A stretch of 64,000 nucleotides of DNA from assembly GCF_017377505.1 (NCBI RefSeq), contig NZ_JAFREN010000001.1:62001-126000 (forward strand), given 5' to 3'. Both the position numbers and the translations under genes were made by a program. The first letter of the stretch is position 1; each line of letters begins with the position of its first letter. This document shows, piece after piece, positions 45,588 to 56,193 of the stretch. A model generated the notes under the pieces. That model was not told where the DNA came from and made no database searches. It saw only the letters and a program-made list of their open reading frames with translations. This stretch comes from Enterococcus sp. DIV0212c (GTDB lineage: Bacteria; Bacillota; Bacilli; Lactobacillales; Enterococcaceae).

Positions 45588-45764
45588 TTATAAAATCAGT
45601 TTTACTACAATCGATAAAGAATATACTAACACTAAAACTATGAAAATTATTCTATGTTTTGCTGTCAACTTTTTCTTGAGATCTAAATAAAGAAAAAGAG
45701 CTGACACAAAAAGCATAAGCATTGAAAATAATGTAAACAATAAATTTAGCATAACTGTTCTCAT
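45588..45764 (-). CDS. 58-residue two-helix membrane peptide
   Basis: ATG at 45764, stop at 45588-45590. The peptide has two hydrophobic helices (VMLNLLFTLFSMLMLFVSAL and IIFIVLVLVYSLSIVV) separated by YLDLKKKLTAKHR. The RBS is weak (GAGAAAG). The coding frame is supported by a second, broken copy at 45049-45198 in which amino acids rather than bases are best conserved, and by a terminator downstream. It lies beside the bacteriocin-like operon, so an immunity peptide or small toxin is conceivable; no family is recognised. Confidence 0.55.
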   Translation of the reverse strand: MRTVMLNLLFTLFSMLMLFVSALFLYLDLKKKLTAKHRIIFIVLVLVYSLSIVVKLIL

Positions 45765-46025
45765 ACTTTCTCATTTTAACGAGACTTAACATCTTAAACT
45801 AGCGCCCAAGTCATGTTTAAAACAATGCCTCCTCCTCTATTATTTTCCCATCGCGAATGAGTTAATCAAATTATAGCATTTACAACAAACATAAACAGCG
45901 TTTTTCGTTACATTTAGTCGGAATATTTTTAAAACGAAATAAAGATCACACTACGCAGTCTCTGATAAAATTAAAGCGACAGTTAGATCAATATATTTCA
46001 AAAAAGCACCATTATTTTTGCTACA
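45765..46025. other. Intergenic region between small-peptide gene and ptsI
   Basis: No gene called. On the minus strand a strong GGAGGAGG near 45830 is followed by a very short frame, MTWALV-stop, which may be a leader or chance. The promoter of the small-peptide gene is expected here. Confidence 0.4.
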
Positions 46026-46073
46026 AAAAAGCTTTCGCAATTCAAAATAAATTCTGAATTGCGAAAGCTTTTA
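46026..46073 (-). terminator. Terminator of ptsHI
   Basis: AAAAGCTTTCGCAATTCA and TGAATTGCGAAAGCTTTT form a perfect long stem with T residues on the minus strand. Confidence 0.92.
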
Positions 46074-46081
46074 ATTACTAT

Positions 46082-47809
46082 TTATTTCGTGTAGTCCTTA
46101 ACTAACTCAATAACTTCTTCCATTGTATCGCAGTCATTCAACGCACGATCCGCAAGTTCAGCCATTTTCTTAGTATCTAGACGTTTCATCAAGCTACGAG
46201 TTTGAAGAATAGATGTCGCACTCATTGAGAACTCATCTAAGCCCATTCCTACCAATAATGGAACAGCCATTTGATCGCCACCCATTTCTCCACACATACC
46301 AGTCCATTTACCTTCAGCATGTGAAGCATCAATAACGTTCTTGATCAAACGTAGAATTGATGGGTTATATGGTTGGTATAAGTAAGAAACGCGTTCGTTC
46401 ATACGGTCTGCTGCCATTGTGTATTGAATCAAATCATTTGTTCCAATACTGAAGAAATCAACTTCTTTGGCGAATTTATCAGCAATTACAGCTGCTGCAG
46501 GAATTTCGATCATGATACCGACTTGAATCGTATCAGATACTTTTGTTCCTTCAGAAACTAATTTAGCTTTTTCTTCTTCAAAGATTTTCTTCGCTGCTCT
46601 GAATTCTTTTAACGTTGCAACCATTGGGAACATGATACGTAAGTTACCATGAACAGACGCACGTAATAATGCACGCATTTGTGTACGGAACATTTCGTCG
46701 CCACGTTCAGATAAGCTGATACGTAAAGCACGGTAACCTAAGAATGGGTTCATTTCATGCGGTAATTGCAGATAAGGTAATTCTTTATCTCCACCGATAT
46801 CCATTGTACGAACCACGACAGGTTTGCCGTTCATGCCTTCAAGTACTGCAGTATAAGCTGTATATTGTTCATCTTCTGTTGGGAAGTCTGGAGAATCCAT
46901 GTAAAGGAATTCTGTACGATATAAACCAACAGCTTCAGCACCATTATTGTGTACGCCTTCTAAATCTTTAGGTGTACCAATGTTAGCAGCTAATTCGATG
47001 TGTTTACCATCAGCAGTAACTGTTTCAGCATTTTTTAGTTTTTCCCATTCAACTTTAAGGTCAGCGTAAGCTTTTCCTTTTGCTTCAAAATCAGATTTTT
47101 CAGCGTCAGTTGGGTGGATGATGACATCGCCATCGATTCCGTTAACAGCTAAGATGTCGCCTTCTTTCACTTTAGCAGTGATTTCTTTTGTTCCTACGAT
47201 TGCAGGAATTTCAAGCGAGCGAGCCATAATAGCTGAATGTGATGTACGTCCGCCAATATCTGTTACGAATGCTTTCACATACGTACGGTCTAATTGAGCA
47301 GTATCACTTGGTGTTAAGTCATGGGCAACCACAACTACTTCTTCGTTAATCATTGAAGGATTTGGAAGAGTAACACCTAATAAATGAGCTAAAATACGTT
47401 TAGCAACGTCACGGATATCCGCAGCACGTTCTTGCATGTAGGCATTATCGTCCATTGCTTCAAACATACCGATATACATATCAGTCACTTCTTTTAATGC
47501 TGATTCAGCATTAACTTTGTTATCTTGAATGTTTTGTTTGATTTGACCAATCATTTCAGGGTCAGACAAAACCATTAAATGAGCATCAAATACTTGAGCT
47601 TCTTCTTCACCAAGGCTTTGCGCTGCTTTTTCTCTGATTGCTTGCAACTCAGTCGTAGATTTTGCTAAAGCATCATCTAAACGACTTTCTTCTGCTGATG
47701 TATTATCAACAGATTTTTTGTCGAAAGATAAATCAGGTTGAACTAACAGGTAAGCTTTAGCGATAGCAACACCATCACTTGCGGCAATTCCTTTTAGCAT
47801 TTCTGACAT
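46082..47809 (-). CDS. ptsI: Phosphoenolpyruvate-protein phosphotransferase (PTS enzyme I)
   Basis: 575 residues. It takes phosphate from PEP and passes it to HPr. The phospho-histidine site lies in [20 protein letters not shown]; the PEP-binding domain has [16 protein letters not shown] and the catalytic cysteine segment GMCGEMGGD. Overlaps ptsH by one nucleotide, so translation is coupled. The Cys-containing C-terminal domain and full length indicate an intact protein. Confidence 0.96.
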   Translation of the reverse strand: MSEMLKGIAASDGVAIAKAYLLVQPDLSFDKKSVDNTSAEESRLDDALAKSTTELQAIREKAAQSLGEEEAQVFDAHLMVLSDPEMIGQIKQNIQDNKVNAESALKEVTDMYIGMFEAMDDNAYMQERAADIRDVAKRILAHLLGVTLPNPSMINEEVVVVAHDLTPSDTAQLDRTYVKAFVTDIGGRTSHSAIMARSLEIPAIVGTKEITAKVKEGDILAVNGIDGDVIIHPTDAEKSDFEAKGKAYADLKVEWEKLKNAETVTADGKHIELAANIGTPKDLEGVHNNGAEAVGLYRTEFLYMDSPDFPTEDEQYTAYTAVLEGMNGKPVVVRTMDIGGDKELPYLQLPHEMNPFLGYRALRISLSERGDEMFRTQMRALLRASVHGNLRIMFPMVATLKEFRAAKKIFEEEKAKLVSEGTKVSDTIQVGIMIEIPAAAVIADKFAKEVDFFSIGTNDLIQYTMAADRMNERVSYLYQPYNPSILRLIKNVIDASHAEGKWTGMCGEMGGDQMAVPLLVGMGLDEFSMSATSILQTRSLMKRLDTKKMAELADRALNDCDTMEEVIELVKDYTK

Positions 47810-48075
47810 TATTCTGACAATCCTTCTTTTTGCATTGTGTCTACGATTGCTGCTAATGCATCAGCTTCGTCAACACCGTCAACTGAGATAGTTACGTCTG
47901 AACCTTGGCCAACGCCTAAAGACATAACGCCCATGATTGATTTAAGATTAACAGATTTACCTTTGTATTCTAAGTTAATATCTGAGTTAAATTTACTTGC
48001 AGTTTGTACTAATAATGTAGCTGGACGAGCGTGAATCCCTGTTTCTGCTACGATGTGAAATTCTTTCTTTTCCAT
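47809..48075 (-). CDS. ptsH: Phosphocarrier protein HPr
   Basis: 88 residues. The active His15 is in [10 protein letters not shown] and the regulatory Ser46 in [13 protein letters not shown], the HPrK/P target that couples HPr to CcpA in Firmicutes. RBS AAGGAGA precedes the ATG. Confidence 0.97.
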   Translation of the reverse strand: MEKKEFHIVAETGIHARPATLLVQTASKFNSDINLEYKGKSVNLKSIMGVMSLGVGQGSDVTISVDGVDEADALAAIVDTMQKEGLSE

Positions 48076-48182
48076 ATGAATCGGTCTCCTTCGTAAGTAA
48101 AATAATTTTTTATGTTAGGGTTTTCCTTTCTTAACACGTTTCAAATGAAACTAGAATCTGGATAATACCCTTTCAATTTTTA

Positions 48183-48211
48183 AGATTACCATTTTTTGTG
48201 AGCAGTTACAA
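48183..48211 (-). promoter_or_regulatory. Promoter of ptsHI
   Basis: On the minus strand TTGTAA (48206-48211), 17 bp, TAATCT (48183-48188), about 110 bp upstream of the ptsH start. Confidence 0.65.
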
Positions 48212-48248
48212 CACTTTTCATCTATTTTTTATCGAATCAAAAGATCAA

Positions 48249-48440
48249 TTAACTCTCTTCTTTTATATAATGATATATAATTCGTCCATTTAATCCAGCT
48301 TCGCCAACAATCGACATCCGATCTGGCAAATTTTTCCAAACTTCCCTAAAGGTAGTAAAATCTTTTGGCTCTACGATAAGTTCAGAAATAGTCCCTTCTT
48401 GCAGGGCTTTGATTTGTTCTTCAAATGGATTTTCATACAT
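48249..48440 (-). CDS. Small uncharacterised protein (63 aa)
   Basis: 63 residues, soluble and acidic, MYENPFEEQIKALQEGTISE then LIVEPKDFTTFREVWKNLPD. Composition and amphipathic pattern look like a real protein, although the RBS (GTGA) is weak. It lies between ptsH and clpE. No family recognised. Confidence 0.65.
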   Translation of the reverse strand: MYENPFEEQIKALQEGTISELIVEPKDFTTFREVWKNLPDRMSIVGEAGLNGRIIYHYIKEES

Positions 48441-48771
48441 CTATTTATCACAGCTTTCACTTTTATTTTTTACCTGTAGATATTGTATGACAAAAATAGA
48501 TAATTGTCTAAATTATACTCATTAATCCTATAATTAAAAATTAATAATTTTAAAAAATAAGATTCTTTTAGAATAGTAAGTAAATTAAATTTATAATATC
48601 AAATTTTTTTAGCCTACATATTCCCTGTCATTTAGAGTTCAATTGCTTGATTCTTGTTAAAAAGATGCTATAATATTCTCAAAGGTCAAAAATGGTCAGC
48701 AGACTATTTGACTTTATTCAAATGACTTTGATACACGATTTGTCTTATTATGAAAGGACGTGTTTTATCCT
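48441..48771. other. Intergenic region upstream of clpE
   Basis: About 330 bp, AT-rich, no gene seen. Its right end carries the clpE promoter and CtsR box. Confidence 0.6.
48666..48700 (+). promoter_or_regulatory. clpE promoter -10 and CtsR operator
   Basis: An extended -10, TGCTATAAT (48666-48674), is followed by the CtsR direct heptad repeat GGTCAAA-AAT-GGTCAGC (48684-48700), which departs from the consensus only in the last two bases. CtsR would repress clpE until heat or protein-folding stress. Confidence 0.85.
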
Positions 48772-51027
48772 ATGATCTGTCAAAATTGTCAACAAAATCC
48801 AGCAACGATCCATTTATATGCAAATGTTAATGGCCAAAGAAAACAATTGGACTATTGCCAAAGTTGCTATCAAAAATTAAAAGCACAAGCAAATGATACT
48901 CAACCAACGATGTCTCAACAAGATCCATTTGGTTTTGGAAGTTTAGATGATCTATACCGCTCATTATCTCGTCAAATGCAAGAACAACAAGGGAATCCTA
49001 ATGGTCAAACACCCCCCACTCAATTTGGGGATGGTAACGGCTTTAATGGCGGACAACCACCAAGAGGTAACTCAGGACAAGGCAATGGCTTATTAGGGGA
49101 ATATGGTATCAATATTACAGAAGCTGCCCGAAATGGTGATATCGATCCAGTCGTGGGACGTGATGAAGAAATCAAACGTGTCATCGAAATCTTAAACCGT
49201 CGAACAAAAAACAACCCTGTTTTAATTGGTGAACCTGGTGTGGGTAAAACTGCTGTTGTCGAAGGTCTTGCTCAAAAAATCGTTGATGGAGATGTACCGC
49301 AAAAATTATTGGATAAAGAAGTTATTCGTTTAGATGTGGTTTCACTCGTTCAAGGTACAGGAATTCGCGGTCAGTTTGAAGAACGAATGCAAAAATTGAT
49401 TGAAGAAATCAAACAAGCTGAAAATGTGATTCTCTTCATTGATGAAGTTCATGAAATCGTCGGAGCTGGTTCAGCTGGTGACGGCAATATGGACGCTGGC
49501 AATATTTTGAAACCTGCTTTAGCTCGTGGTGAGCTACAAATGGTTGGTGCAACAACTCTGAATGAATACCGTATCATTGAAAAAGATGCTGCTTTAGAGC
49601 GTCGGATGCAGCCAGTTCGTGTTGACGAACCCACTGTAGATGAAACAATTGCTATTCTAAAAGGCTTGCAAAAACGTTATGAAGATTATCATCATGTAAA
49701 ATATACGGATGAAGCAATCAAAGCGGCTGCAACTTTATCAAATCGTTACATTCAAGATCGTTTCTTACCAGATAAAGCTATCGATCTGTTAGATGAATCT
49801 GGTTCTAAAATGAATTTAACGATCCAAATCGTTGATCCAAAAACAATCGAAAAGAAATTGGTAGATGCTGAACAACAAAAGCAACAAGCTTCTGCAGAAG
49901 AAGATTTTGAAAAAGCGGCTTACTACCGTGATCAAATCAATAAACTTCAAGCAATGAAGGAAAAACAAATCAGTGATGAAGAAACACCAGTGATTGATGA
50001 AAAAAATATTGAAGCGATCGTAGAACAAAAGACAGGCATCCCTGTCGGTGATTTGAAAGAAAAAGAACAAACACAATTGAAAAACTTAGCTATCGACTTA
50101 AAAAATCATGTGGTTGGACAAGACGATGCAGTTGATAAAGTATCAAAAGCCATTCGCCGCAACCGCGTAGGCTTAGGCAAACAAAATCGCCCAATTGGCT
50201 CCTTCCTATTTGTAGGACCAACTGGTGTCGGCAAGACCGAATTGGCTAAACAATTAGCCTTCGAATTATTTGGCTCAGAAGATTCAATGATTCGTTTTGA
50301 TATGAGTGAATACATGGAAAAACACAGTGTATCTAAATTAATCGGTTCACCTCCAGGTTATGTTGGGTACGATGAAGCTGGACAATTAACTGAGAAAGTT
50401 CGTCGTAATCCATACAGCTTGATTTTATTAGATGAAATCGAAAAAGCACATCCAGATGTTTTACACATGTTCTTACAAATTCTTGATGACGGTCGTTTAA
50501 CAGATGCCCAAGGTAGAACAGTCAGCTTTAAAGATACCATCATTATCATGACAAGTAACGCTGGTACTGGCAATGTAGAAGCAAACGTTGGTTTCGGCGC
50601 GGCTCGTGAAGGAATCACTAAATCCGTTTTAGGACAATTAAACAATTTCTTTACACCTGAATTCTTGAACCGTTTTGATGGAATCATTGAATTCAAAGCA
50701 TTGAGTAAAGAAAACTTGATGAACATTGTTAGCTTGATGTTAGATGAAGTTAATGACTTACTTGCTCATCAAAAAATCCATATCGAAGTACCAACAGAAG
50801 TCAAAGAAAAACTAGTTGATTTAGGCTACGATCCTGCAATGGGAGCTCGACCATTACGTCGGACCATTCAAGAACAAATCGAAGATGGGATTGCTGAATA
50901 TTTCCTAGATCATCCAGAAGAACATCAATTGATTGCTAAATTAGATGATGGCGGAAAAATTATTGTTACTGGAGAAACAGCTTTAGATCCTAGTGATATC
51001 AGCGAATCAACTTTAGAAGAAGAATAA
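48772..51027 (+). CDS. clpE: ATP-dependent Clp protease ATPase ClpE
   Basis: About 751 residues from ATG 48772; an in-frame GTG 12 nt upstream sits against the RBS and is rejected. N-terminal zinc finger CQNC...CQSC typical of ClpE. First AAA+ module with GEPGVGKT and [16 protein letters not shown]-like segment [18 protein letters not shown]; second AAA+ module with GPTGVGKT and [17 protein letters not shown]100 unfoldase that feeds ClpP or remodels proteins. The CtsR box upstream predicts stress induction. Confidence 0.95.
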   Translation: MICQNCQQNPATIHLYANVNGQRKQLDYCQSCYQKLKAQANDTQPTMSQQDPFGFGSLDDLYRSLSRQMQEQQGNPNGQTPPTQFGDGNGFNGGQPPRGNSGQGNGLLGEYGINITEAARNGDIDPVVGRDEEIKRVIEILNRRTKNNPVLIGEPGVGKTAVVEGLAQKIVDGDVPQKLLDKEVIRLDVVSLVQGTGIRGQFEERMQKLIEEIKQAENVILFIDEVHEIVGAGSAGDGNMDAGNILKPALARGELQMVGATTLNEYRIIEKDAALERRMQPVRVDEPTVDETIAILKGLQKRYEDYHHVKYTDEAIKAAATLSNRYIQDRFLPDKAIDLLDESGSKMNLTIQIVDPKTIEKKLVDAEQQKQQASAEEDFEKAAYYRDQINKLQAMKEKQISDEETPVIDEKNIEAIVEQKTGIPVGDLKEKEQTQLKNLAIDLKNHVVGQDDAVDKVSKAIRRNRVGLGKQNRPIGSFLFVGPTGVGKTELAKQLAFELFGSEDSMIRFDMSEYMEKHSVSKLIGSPPGYVGYDEAGQLTEKVRRNPYSLILLDEIEKAHPDVLHMFLQILDDGRLTDAQGRTVSFKDTIIIMTSNAGTGNVEANVGFGAAREGITKSVLGQLNNFFTPEFLNRFDGIIEFKALSKENLMNIVSLMLDEVNDLLAHQKIHIEVPTEVKEKLVDLGYDPAMGARPLRRTIQEQIEDGIAEYFLDHPEEHQLIAKLDDGGKIIVTGETALDPSDISESTLEEE

Positions 51028-51033
51028 AAAGTG

Positions 51034-51064
51034 AAGTCAATCAGGCAAACTGATTGACTTTTTT
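51034..51064 (+). terminator. clpE terminator
   Basis: AAGTCAATCAG and CTGATTGACTT form a perfect 11-bp stem followed by TTTT. Confidence 0.92.
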
Positions 51065-51236
51065 GTGTTTTCCAAGACAAATTTCTTTTTATTTAAGCTA
51101 AAAAAATTTATAATTAAAATGTATAGATTTTATATCAACGTCTAAAAAAGACTATTCCAGCTTTTTGAATCTGTGAATAATCTGTTTTTTATTATCAATG
51201 TAAAAAAAAATAATGAATTAAACCGAGGTGAAAAAA

Positions 51237-51551
51237 ATGAAATTAGTCAATGTAACCAACAGCTACAAACAGTTAGTCAATAAACAACTAGAAAATACCG
51301 ATGCATACTTTGTCAAAGTTTATTCAGCGGGTAACACGACCGTCGTTTATACAGAAGCTGCTCAACATGCTGAAATAGTGGTTGTAAATAAAAAACGTGC
51401 CATTCGCAAAACAGAAATCAATGAAATCCTCACATATTTCTTGAAGCGTATTCCAAAAGAAAAATATGACCGCGATCAAATCTCGATTATTGAATTGAAA
51501 GATGTCATAGAAATTTCGATTCCAATCTTATCAGCACTTGTTGAAAATTGA
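51237..51551 (+). CDS. DUF1827 family protein
   Basis: 104 residues from ATG 51237, placed after GAGGTGA; the in-frame GTG nine bases upstream is part of that RBS. MKLVNVTNSYKQLVNKQLEN is characteristic of DUF1827, a small soluble family of Enterococcus/Streptococcus. Function unknown. Confidence 0.82.
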   Translation: MKLVNVTNSYKQLVNKQLENTDAYFVKVYSAGNTTVVYTEAAQHAEIVVVNKKRAIRKTEINEILTYFLKRIPKEKYDRDQISIIELKDVIEISIPILSALVEN

Positions 51552-51567
51552 GCAATCGTACCAAAAG

Positions 51568-51680
51568 AGGTTGGGACGGAAGTGTTTATTTCCGAAGGAG
51601 TTGCTTTTGCTCCCACCGTTTATTCGCATCTAGAGCCCGAAACAAAACTGATTTTTTAGTTTTGTCCCGGGCTCTTTTTC
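51568..51680. repeat. Dispersed repeat copy 2 plus bidirectional terminator hairpins
   Basis: GAGGTTGGGACGGAAGTGTT resembles the start of the element at 30575-30600. It is followed by AGAGCCCG...AAAACTGATT and AGTTTTGTCCCGGGCTCT, forming a stem with a T-run. It lies between converging DUF1827 and acetyltransferase genes. Similar GGTTGGGAC elements are frequent in enterococcal intergenic regions. Confidence 0.65.
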
Positions 51681-51687
51681 AATATAG

Positions 51688-52350
51688 CTATTTTAAAATA
51701 TATTTTTTATAGTACTCATACAGCTCATCAACCGATGCACTCATCAAAATATCTTTAGCATCTTCAACCTGTTCTTCGGTCCAATCAAACCATCTTAGTT
51801 CTAGCAGCATGTTGATTTCATCATCTGTGAACCTTTTTTTTATAACTTTGGCAGGATTGCCCCCAACAACAGTATAAGGCTCAACATCCTTTACAATCAT
51901 TGATCCGGCTGCAATAATTGCTCCTTCTCCAACAGTAACTCCAGGCATGATCATCGCATTCATTCCGATCCAAGCATCACTTTTAATGATCGTATCACCT
52001 TTGGGCTCATAAGATTTCTCCACATGACTGGCAAAAGGATATACTGTGATCCAATCTGGATGATGGTTATGATTACCACCCATCAAAATCGTAGCGCCTC
52101 CTGCAATACAAACATAATTTCCAATAATTAATTTATCCAACTTCCAACCAAAATCCGCTACTGGATCGAAGGCCGCCCTGGTCAACGGATCGCCCCACAG
52201 ATAACGTACGCATCCATCTTCAAACGACTGATTACCATAGTACCCAGAGTAATAAGAAAATGCACCGACCTCTATCAATGGATTCGTCACCAAATCCTTT
52301 AAATATAATGTATCTGACCATTTTTCAAAATTATTATTGTTCTTCATCAT
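51688..52350 (-). CDS. Xenobiotic acetyltransferase, CatB-like (left-handed beta-helix)
   Basis: 220 residues with hexapeptide repeats (IIKSDAWIGMNAMIMPGVTV, VGEGAIIAAGSMIVKDVEPY). The N-terminus IEVGAFSYYSGYYGNQSFED, the GNHNHHPDW region where the catalytic His of XATs lies, and VVGGNPAKVIKKRFTDDEI follow type B chloramphenicol acetyltransferases more closely than Vat streptogramin enzymes. It would transfer acetyl from acetyl-CoA to an antibiotic hydroxyl. Chromosomal CatB-like proteins do not always confer resistance, so the drug is not assured. The start is an ATG preceded by GAGG. Confidence 0.82.
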   Translation of the reverse strand: MMKNNNNFEKWSDTLYLKDLVTNPLIEVGAFSYYSGYYGNQSFEDGCVRYLWGDPLTRAAFDPVADFGWKLDKLIIGNYVCIAGGATILMGGNHNHHPDWITVYPFASHVEKSYEPKGDTIIKSDAWIGMNAMIMPGVTVGEGAIIAAGSMIVKDVEPYTVVGGNPAKVIKKRFTDDEINMLLELRWFDWTEEQVEDAKDILMSASVDELYEYYKKYILK

Positions 52351-52502
52351 TATTCCTCGCTTCTAAGTTAGTTTTTTTTTTGACTTAGAAGCTTACTACC
52401 ACTGAAACATTTTTAAATTGCCTTAAACGACGACTCATATTTATCACTCCAATAATGTTGTTGATTATACGTATATATTTCTTTAATGTCAAATAAGAAA
52501 AA

Positions 52503-52539
52503 ACCGTTCTTATCAGCTAAAAATTGATAAGAACGGTCA
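52503..52539 (-). terminator. prfC terminator
   Basis: ACCGTTCTTATCA and TGATAAGAACGGT form a perfect stem, followed by TTTTTT on the minus strand. Confidence 0.92.
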
Positions 52540-52550
52540 ATAAAATACTC

Positions 52551-54128
52551 TTACATCAAACTCTTCAATTCAACATCCGGATACTTATCCGCAAACCAAC
52601 GCATAGCAAATTGATTTTCAAATAAGAATAATGGTTGATCGAAACGATCTCTCGCTAAGATATTACGACTAGAACTCATTCGTTCATCTAAATCAGCTGG
52701 ATCGATCCAACGAGCGATTTTTGATCCCATTGGTGTCATAACGACTTCAGCATTATATTCATTCAACATACGATGTTGGAACACTTCAAATTGCAATTGT
52801 CCAACCGCACCAAGGATATATTCTTCTGTTAAATACGTTTTATACAGCTGAATAGCTCCTTCTTGAACGAGCTGATTGATACCTTTATGGAAGGATTTTT
52901 GTTTCATCACATTTTTAGCATTGACTTTCATAAAGAGCTCAGGTGTAAATGAAGGTAGCTCTTCGTATTGTACTTTTAATTTGCCTTCAAACAACGTGTC
53001 ACCGATTTGGTAATTCCCTGTATCATAGATCCCGATGATATCACCTGCCACAGCCTCTTCCACATTTTCTCTGGAATCTGCCATAAACTGTGTTACATTG
53101 CTTAACTTGATCTTCTTGCCTGTTCTGCCTAAAACTACATCCATGCCGCGTTCAAATGTTCCCGAACAAATCCGGACAAATGCAATTCGATCTCGGTGAG
53201 CAGGATTCATATTTGCTTGGATTTTAAAAACAAATCCAGAAAATTCTTCTTCGTAAGGGCTAACTTCTTGTCCATCTTCTGTCTTATGACTATATGGAGA
53301 TGGAGCGAATTGTAGAAATGTTTCTAACATCGTCTGTACACCAAAGTTTGTTAAAGCTGAACCAAAGAAGACCGGTGTTTGATCACCACGAGCAATTTTC
53401 TCTGTATCAAACTCGTCGCCTGCTTCAACTAATAATTCAACTTCTTCTAATACTTGTTGGTAGACACTATCCTTATGAAGTGGCAAATCACTCGGAATAT
53501 CGCCATCCACTAATGGAATGAAACGTTCACCATTATTGTTTTCAGGTCTGTAGACTTCTACACGCTTGTTGTAAATATCATATAACCCTTCTAAACCTTT
53601 CCCCATACCGATCGGCCAGTTCATTGGGTAAGATTCGATGTCTAGCAACTCTTCTAATTCTTCAAGTAATTCTAAAGGTTCACGGCCATCTCTATCTAAT
53701 TTATTGATAAACGTAAAAATCGGAATACCCCGTTTTTTAACAACTTGGAATAATTTCTTTGTTTGCGCTTCGATCCCTTTTGCGCTGTCAATCACCATGA
53801 CCGCACTATCTACGGCCATCAAAGTCCGATACGTATCTTCTGAAAAGTCTTCGTGTCCTGGTGTGTCCAAGATATTTACACGTTTTCCATCATAGTCAAA
53901 TTGCATCACTGAACTAGTTACAGAAATCCCTCTTTGTTTTTCGATTTCCATCCAATCGGATTTTGCAAAGTTTCCAGTTTTCTTTCCTTTTACTGTTCCT
54001 GCTTGGCGAATTGCTCCACCAAAGAGTAAAAGCTGTTCTGTGATCGTTGTTTTCCCAGCATCCGGATGGGAAATAATAGCAAACGTACGGCGGCTGTCTA
54101 CCTGTTTTTTTAAATTTGGATTATTCAT
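52551..54128 (-). CDS. prfC: Peptide chain release factor 3
   Basis: About 525 residues from ATG 54128, which follows GGAG; a TTG at 54140 overlaps the RBS. Translational GTPase that recycles RF1/RF2. G-domain motifs SHPDAGKTT (G1), DTPGHEDF (G3), [11 protein letters not shown] (G4), and the RF3-specific C-terminal domain ending VELKSLM. Monocistronic. Confidence 0.94.
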   Translation of the reverse strand: MNNPNLKKQVDSRRTFAIISHPDAGKTTITEQLLLFGGAIRQAGTVKGKKTGNFAKSDWMEIEKQRGISVTSSVMQFDYDGKRVNILDTPGHEDFSEDTYRTLMAVDSAVMVIDSAKGIEAQTKKLFQVVKKRGIPIFTFINKLDRDGREPLELLEELEELLDIESYPMNWPIGMGKGLEGLYDIYNKRVEVYRPENNNGERFIPLVDGDIPSDLPLHKDSVYQQVLEEVELLVEAGDEFDTEKIARGDQTPVFFGSALTNFGVQTMLETFLQFAPSPYSHKTEDGQEVSPYEEEFSGFVFKIQANMNPAHRDRIAFVRICSGTFERGMDVVLGRTGKKIKLSNVTQFMADSRENVEEAVAGDIIGIYDTGNYQIGDTLFEGKLKVQYEELPSFTPELFMKVNAKNVMKQKSFHKGINQLVQEGAIQLYKTYLTEEYILGAVGQLQFEVFQHRMLNEYNAEVVMTPMGSKIARWIDPADLDERMSSSRNILARDRFDQPLFLFENQFAMRWFADKYPDVELKSLM

Positions 54129-54652
54129 TTGTTGCTCCAATCTATTATTATTTTCACTCGAAAAAAATTCATTTAACTTTATAATTTATTTAAACAATTA
54201 TCTACATCGGAAAATTCTCCCTATTCTTTATTCTTCAACTAGTGTAGTATATCATGGAATTACCTTGACTTTCAAAGGCTTTAGCTAAGTTTCACAAAAA
54301 AATAAAAGAGACCAAAACAAAACTCAATGAATTTTGTCTTGATCTCTATAATTGGGGAAGAAATAGATCTTATATTTTATTTGCTAAAAAACTAGCATTG
54401 TTACTAAGAATTGTTTTACACTTAACTAAATCAAGTATAAAGTTAGTTGTTTAATTGTGCAAATGTCTAAAATTTATGTCTAATTTCTTTAGCAATACTA
54501 CTAATTCGTTATTTAATCGTCATAAACATATTGTATTTAATATTATCCAAAATACGATATCGTTATTTAATAACTGCTTTCCTTATGAATTATTCAAAAA
54601 AGTCTCATGTTTTTTCTTATATTGAGAAATAAACTATTACGGAGGTTAAACG
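54129..54652. other. Divergent intergenic region prfC / Mga-like gene
   Basis: About 520 bp, no gene seen. A hairpin at about 54304-54345 (AGAGATCAAGACAAAATTCA facing its near-complement) has a T-run on the minus strand, so a terminator stands roughly 170 bp upstream of prfC with no gene feeding it. A palindrome ACGATATCGT is at 54554-54563 about 90 bp before the Mga-like gene and could be an operator. Confidence 0.5.
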
Positions 54653-56146
54653 ATGCTCGAAGCAATGATGTTGGAAGACACTTCAAAACGTAAATTAACG
54701 TTATTTAAATCATTAATTAGATTTTCTGATAAACAACATAGTATCAATTTTTTTGAAAACAGATTGGACTATTCATATAGCCGGGTTGTTTATCTGCTAG
54801 AACAGATTCAGCAAGATCTAACTAAAATGACCGGAATAAAAACAGAGATCCTTCAAACAAATGGTGTCCATTATAAACAAGATAGTACATATGATATGTA
54901 CTATCAATATCTAATTACTCAAAGTGTTCCTTATCAATTATTAGTGTCTATCCTATTTTATCCAGATGACACTTTGAATAAATTTTGCGAAAAAAATTAT
55001 CATAGTAGAACAACAGTTGTCCGTAAATCAGCTTTACTGAGCAACTACTTTAAACAATTTGGCATTAAAATGAATACTTCCCAACTAAAGCTTTATGGTG
55101 ATGAACGAATGATAAGAGTCACTCTTTATACGTTGATTTGGCTGGCCTCTCAGGGAACTAATCTCCCTAAACTTTCTCATGGTCTGGTCGATTATGAAGA
55201 AGTCACTGACATTATCAGCCCTTATTTTCCTGATAGCCATAGTTACTCCGCTCATAAACAAATTACGCTTATGCTGGATATCGTTTATCTACGAATAACC
55301 TCGGGAAACATTCTGACTGAAAACGCAAAAATTGATCCTTATATTCCAACTAATGAAACTTACGCACAATCGTTTTTTGGTGATTTAATCAAGGACACAC
55401 ACGTATTAGCAGCAGAAACTCAATTTGCTTCCTATTTATTGATTTCTACGCCTAACTTTTTCAGAGAAGATGATCATCGTCTGTCATTGTTGCACAATTA
55501 TTTAGACACCCACACGAATTCAGCTACTAAATTAATGAATGAATTTTGCGATTTTTTTAGTAAGCAGTTTGTACCCGATGACTTTTCATGGGAAGCGCAA
55601 CCGATCCTCTTTGGAAATATTGGGAATATTATTTTCTCTTCGGTAATTATGGAAAAACCATTTCCAACATTGTTTCGTTCAATTGATCACTCGCTCTATT
55701 CAAAAAATGAATACTATTACCTGTTATTTACACACTTCAAAACCTTCTTTCGAAAAATCTCGAAAAGAAAACATTTTGATTGGCTTAAAGATATTATCAA
55801 TCAATTATCAGATACATTGGCAGCACTTTTAGTTCCGCTTTATAGTTCTTTTCAAGTAGATAATGTTGTCCGTATTGCCATGATCGCTGAATCTAATTAC
55901 TTACTTGTTCAGCCTTTGACTCAATTTATTAACGAATTGCCTTTTGTGGAGTTAGTAGCCTATAATGCTGGCGAGTTTTCTTCATTTGATTTTATTTTGA
56001 CTACATCTGCCTATTTAATACCAGACGAATGTCATCTGCCGTCTTTTGTGTTTCGCTTTTCTTCTGATAATGACGAACAATACATTGGTCTTTATCAAGC
56101 AATCAAAGCACTTTACAATAAAAAATCTAGTAATCATTTTAAATAA
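54653..56146 (+). CDS. Mga/AtxA-family transcriptional regulator
   Basis: 497 residues, the usual Mga size. N-terminal winged HTH (LTLFKSLIRFSDKQHSINFF...YSRVVYLLEQIQQDL) and a second HTH region around FCEKNYHSRTTVVRKSALLS, then PRD-like helical domains and a C-terminal EIIB-like part (PFVELVAYNAGEFSSFDFIL). Such proteins control surface or virulence genes in response to PTS sugar phosphorylation. RBS CGGAGG. No obvious target gene adjacent. Confidence 0.8.
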   Translation: MLEAMMLEDTSKRKLTLFKSLIRFSDKQHSINFFENRLDYSYSRVVYLLEQIQQDLTKMTGIKTEILQTNGVHYKQDSTYDMYYQYLITQSVPYQLLVSILFYPDDTLNKFCEKNYHSRTTVVRKSALLSNYFKQFGIKMNTSQLKLYGDERMIRVTLYTLIWLASQGTNLPKLSHGLVDYEEVTDIISPYFPDSHSYSAHKQITLMLDIVYLRITSGNILTENAKIDPYIPTNETYAQSFFGDLIKDTHVLAAETQFASYLLISTPNFFREDDHRLSLLHNYLDTHTNSATKLMNEFCDFFSKQFVPDDFSWEAQPILFGNIGNIIFSSVIMEKPFPTLFRSIDHSLYSKNEYYYLLFTHFKTFFRKISKRKHFDWLKDIINQLSDTLAALLVPLYSSFQVDNVVRIAMIAESNYLLVQPLTQFINELPFVELVAYNAGEFSSFDFILTTSAYLIPDECHLPSFVFRFSSDNDEQYIGLYQAIKALYNKKSSNHFK

Positions 56147-56147
56147 A

Positions 56148-56188
56148 AAGGGAAGAGATAAAAAGCCGCTTGGCTCATCTCTTCCCAT
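56148..56188. terminator. Bidirectional terminator
   Basis: GGGAAGAGATAAAAAG and CATCTCTTCCC form a stem between the converging regulator and CNNM/CBS genes. Confidence 0.8.
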
Positions 56189-56193
56189 CTTTA

